Below, piece after piece: positions 63,717-64,000 of a stretch of 64,000 nt of DNA. The DNA comes from Rhizobium tumorigenes (lineage in GTDB: Bacteria > Pseudomonadota > Alphaproteobacteria > Rhizobiales > Rhizobiaceae), in contig NZ_CP117255.1 in assembly GCF_003240565.2 (NCBI RefSeq), forward strand, positions 620,001 to 684,000, read 5' to 3'. The translations under genes and the position numbers were made by a program. How positions within the stretch are numbered: position 1 is the stretch's first letter; every line of letters starts with the position of its first letter. Below the pieces are notes generated by a model. The model was not told the origin of the DNA and searched no databases. It was given only the letters and a program-made list of their open reading frames with translations.

Positions 63717-64000
63717 CTATGCGGTCAGCGTCAAACCGATACCCCAGGGGTCTCTCAGTGACACGCCGCCGTCGCGCTTTTCGTGGCGGATTTCCAGCCC
63801 GTCAAGCTCGCCGACGGCCGCATCTAGGGCAGCGCGGTCGTTGAAGCGCAGCGTGTAGTCGGACAGCCCCGTCATGTTCTCCGTGCGGGCGCCGGCGCCA
63901 CGGCTGTTCCAGATGTTGGCCGCGACATGATGGTGGTAACCGCCGCTGGCAAAGAAGCTGGCGCCGGGATAGCGAGCCATGATCTTCAGGCCGAGGACAT
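63717..64000 (-). CDS. VOC-family (glyoxalase-like) protein, 5' end outside window
   Basis: The last 93 residues of a VOC protein; the gene continues beyond the right edge. It begins VLGLKIMARYPGASFFASGG, YHHHVAANIWNSRGA, contains a metal-binding His cluster and ends HEKRDGGVSLRDPWGIGLTL. It resembles CatE-type catechol 2,3-dioxygenase-like proteins of Bacillus and Rhizobium, function not established. Confidence 0.75.
   Translation of the reverse strand, partial: VLGLKIMARYPGASFFASGGYHHHVAANIWNSRGAGARTENMTGLSDYTLRFNDRAALDAAVGELDGLEIRHEKRDGGVSLRDPWGIGLTLTA

Overview
This window looks like a chromosomal segment from the Rhizobiaceae (Rhizobium, Agrobacterium or Neorhizobium type). It is GC-rich and has TTG/GTG starts with good Shine-Dalgarno sequences. 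It carries a RIME-like intergenic palindrome, an OhrR/Ohr pair, paired L,D-transpeptidases, an alphaproteobacterial-type Zur box, membrane glucose dehydrogenase and several small genes of a kind common in rhizobia. The species cannot be fixed from the sequence alone. No rRNA, tRNA, CRISPR array, intact insertion sequence, phage or replication origin was recognised.

Layout. 1-6 kb: the 5' part of a Tat-exported repeat protein, a nitrilase-family amidase, a DNA-repair pair (ligase-associated exonuclease and ATP-dependent ligase) split by a RIME-like element, a secreted hydrolase and a small I78-type lipoprotein. 6-10.5 kb: the two methylmalonyl-CoA mutase subunit genes, separated by a 725-bp tandem array of structured repeats. 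10.7-17.4 kb: two L,D-transpeptidases, ohrR/ohr, a Phd/PemK-like toxin-antitoxin pair, a VOC protein, an old-yellow-enzyme gene divergent from an HxlR regulator, and a PhnA-like gene. 17.5-28.6 kb: a HerA-like ATPase, BrnTA, trans-aconitate methyltransferase, a TerC-CBS-CorC membrane protein, alcohol dehydrogenase, a class IV aminotransferase, a TetR-controlled monooxygenase-like gene and a PIMT-like gene. 29-37.6 kb: an MFS/YbhB operon next to an AraC regulator, several very small genes, Fe superoxide dismutase, D-Ala-D-Ala ligase and HicAB.

37.7-49.6 kb: GNAT, a metal-responsive MerR/CDF pair with a textbook 19-bp-spacer promoter, DoxX, an orphan DnaB-like ATPase, a Zur-box-controlled COG0523 zinc metallochaperone, a KAP-type P-loop NTPase that is visibly more AT-rich than its surroundings, a class A beta-lactamase and PQQ glucose dehydrogenase. 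49.6-64 kb: SelO, a DUF922 protease, peptidase T, two NAD(P)-binding reductase-like genes beside a LysR regulator, a methyltransferase broken by an early amber codon, oligopeptidase B, a polysaccharide deacetylase, an FAD oxidase, an AI-2E-family transporter and a truncated VOC gene at the right edge.

Most of the window is core metabolism and stress response, arranged as small divergent regulator/target pairs. The accessory parts are three intact toxin-antitoxin modules of different families, one RelE/ParE toxin remnant, the KAP NTPase, and several repeat structures: the 297-bp tandem array, an inverted heptamer-repeat structure and an octamer tract. The best candidates for something undescribed are the KAP NTPase gene, the structured array inside the mutase locus and the long heptamer inverted repeat downstream of the MerR gene.
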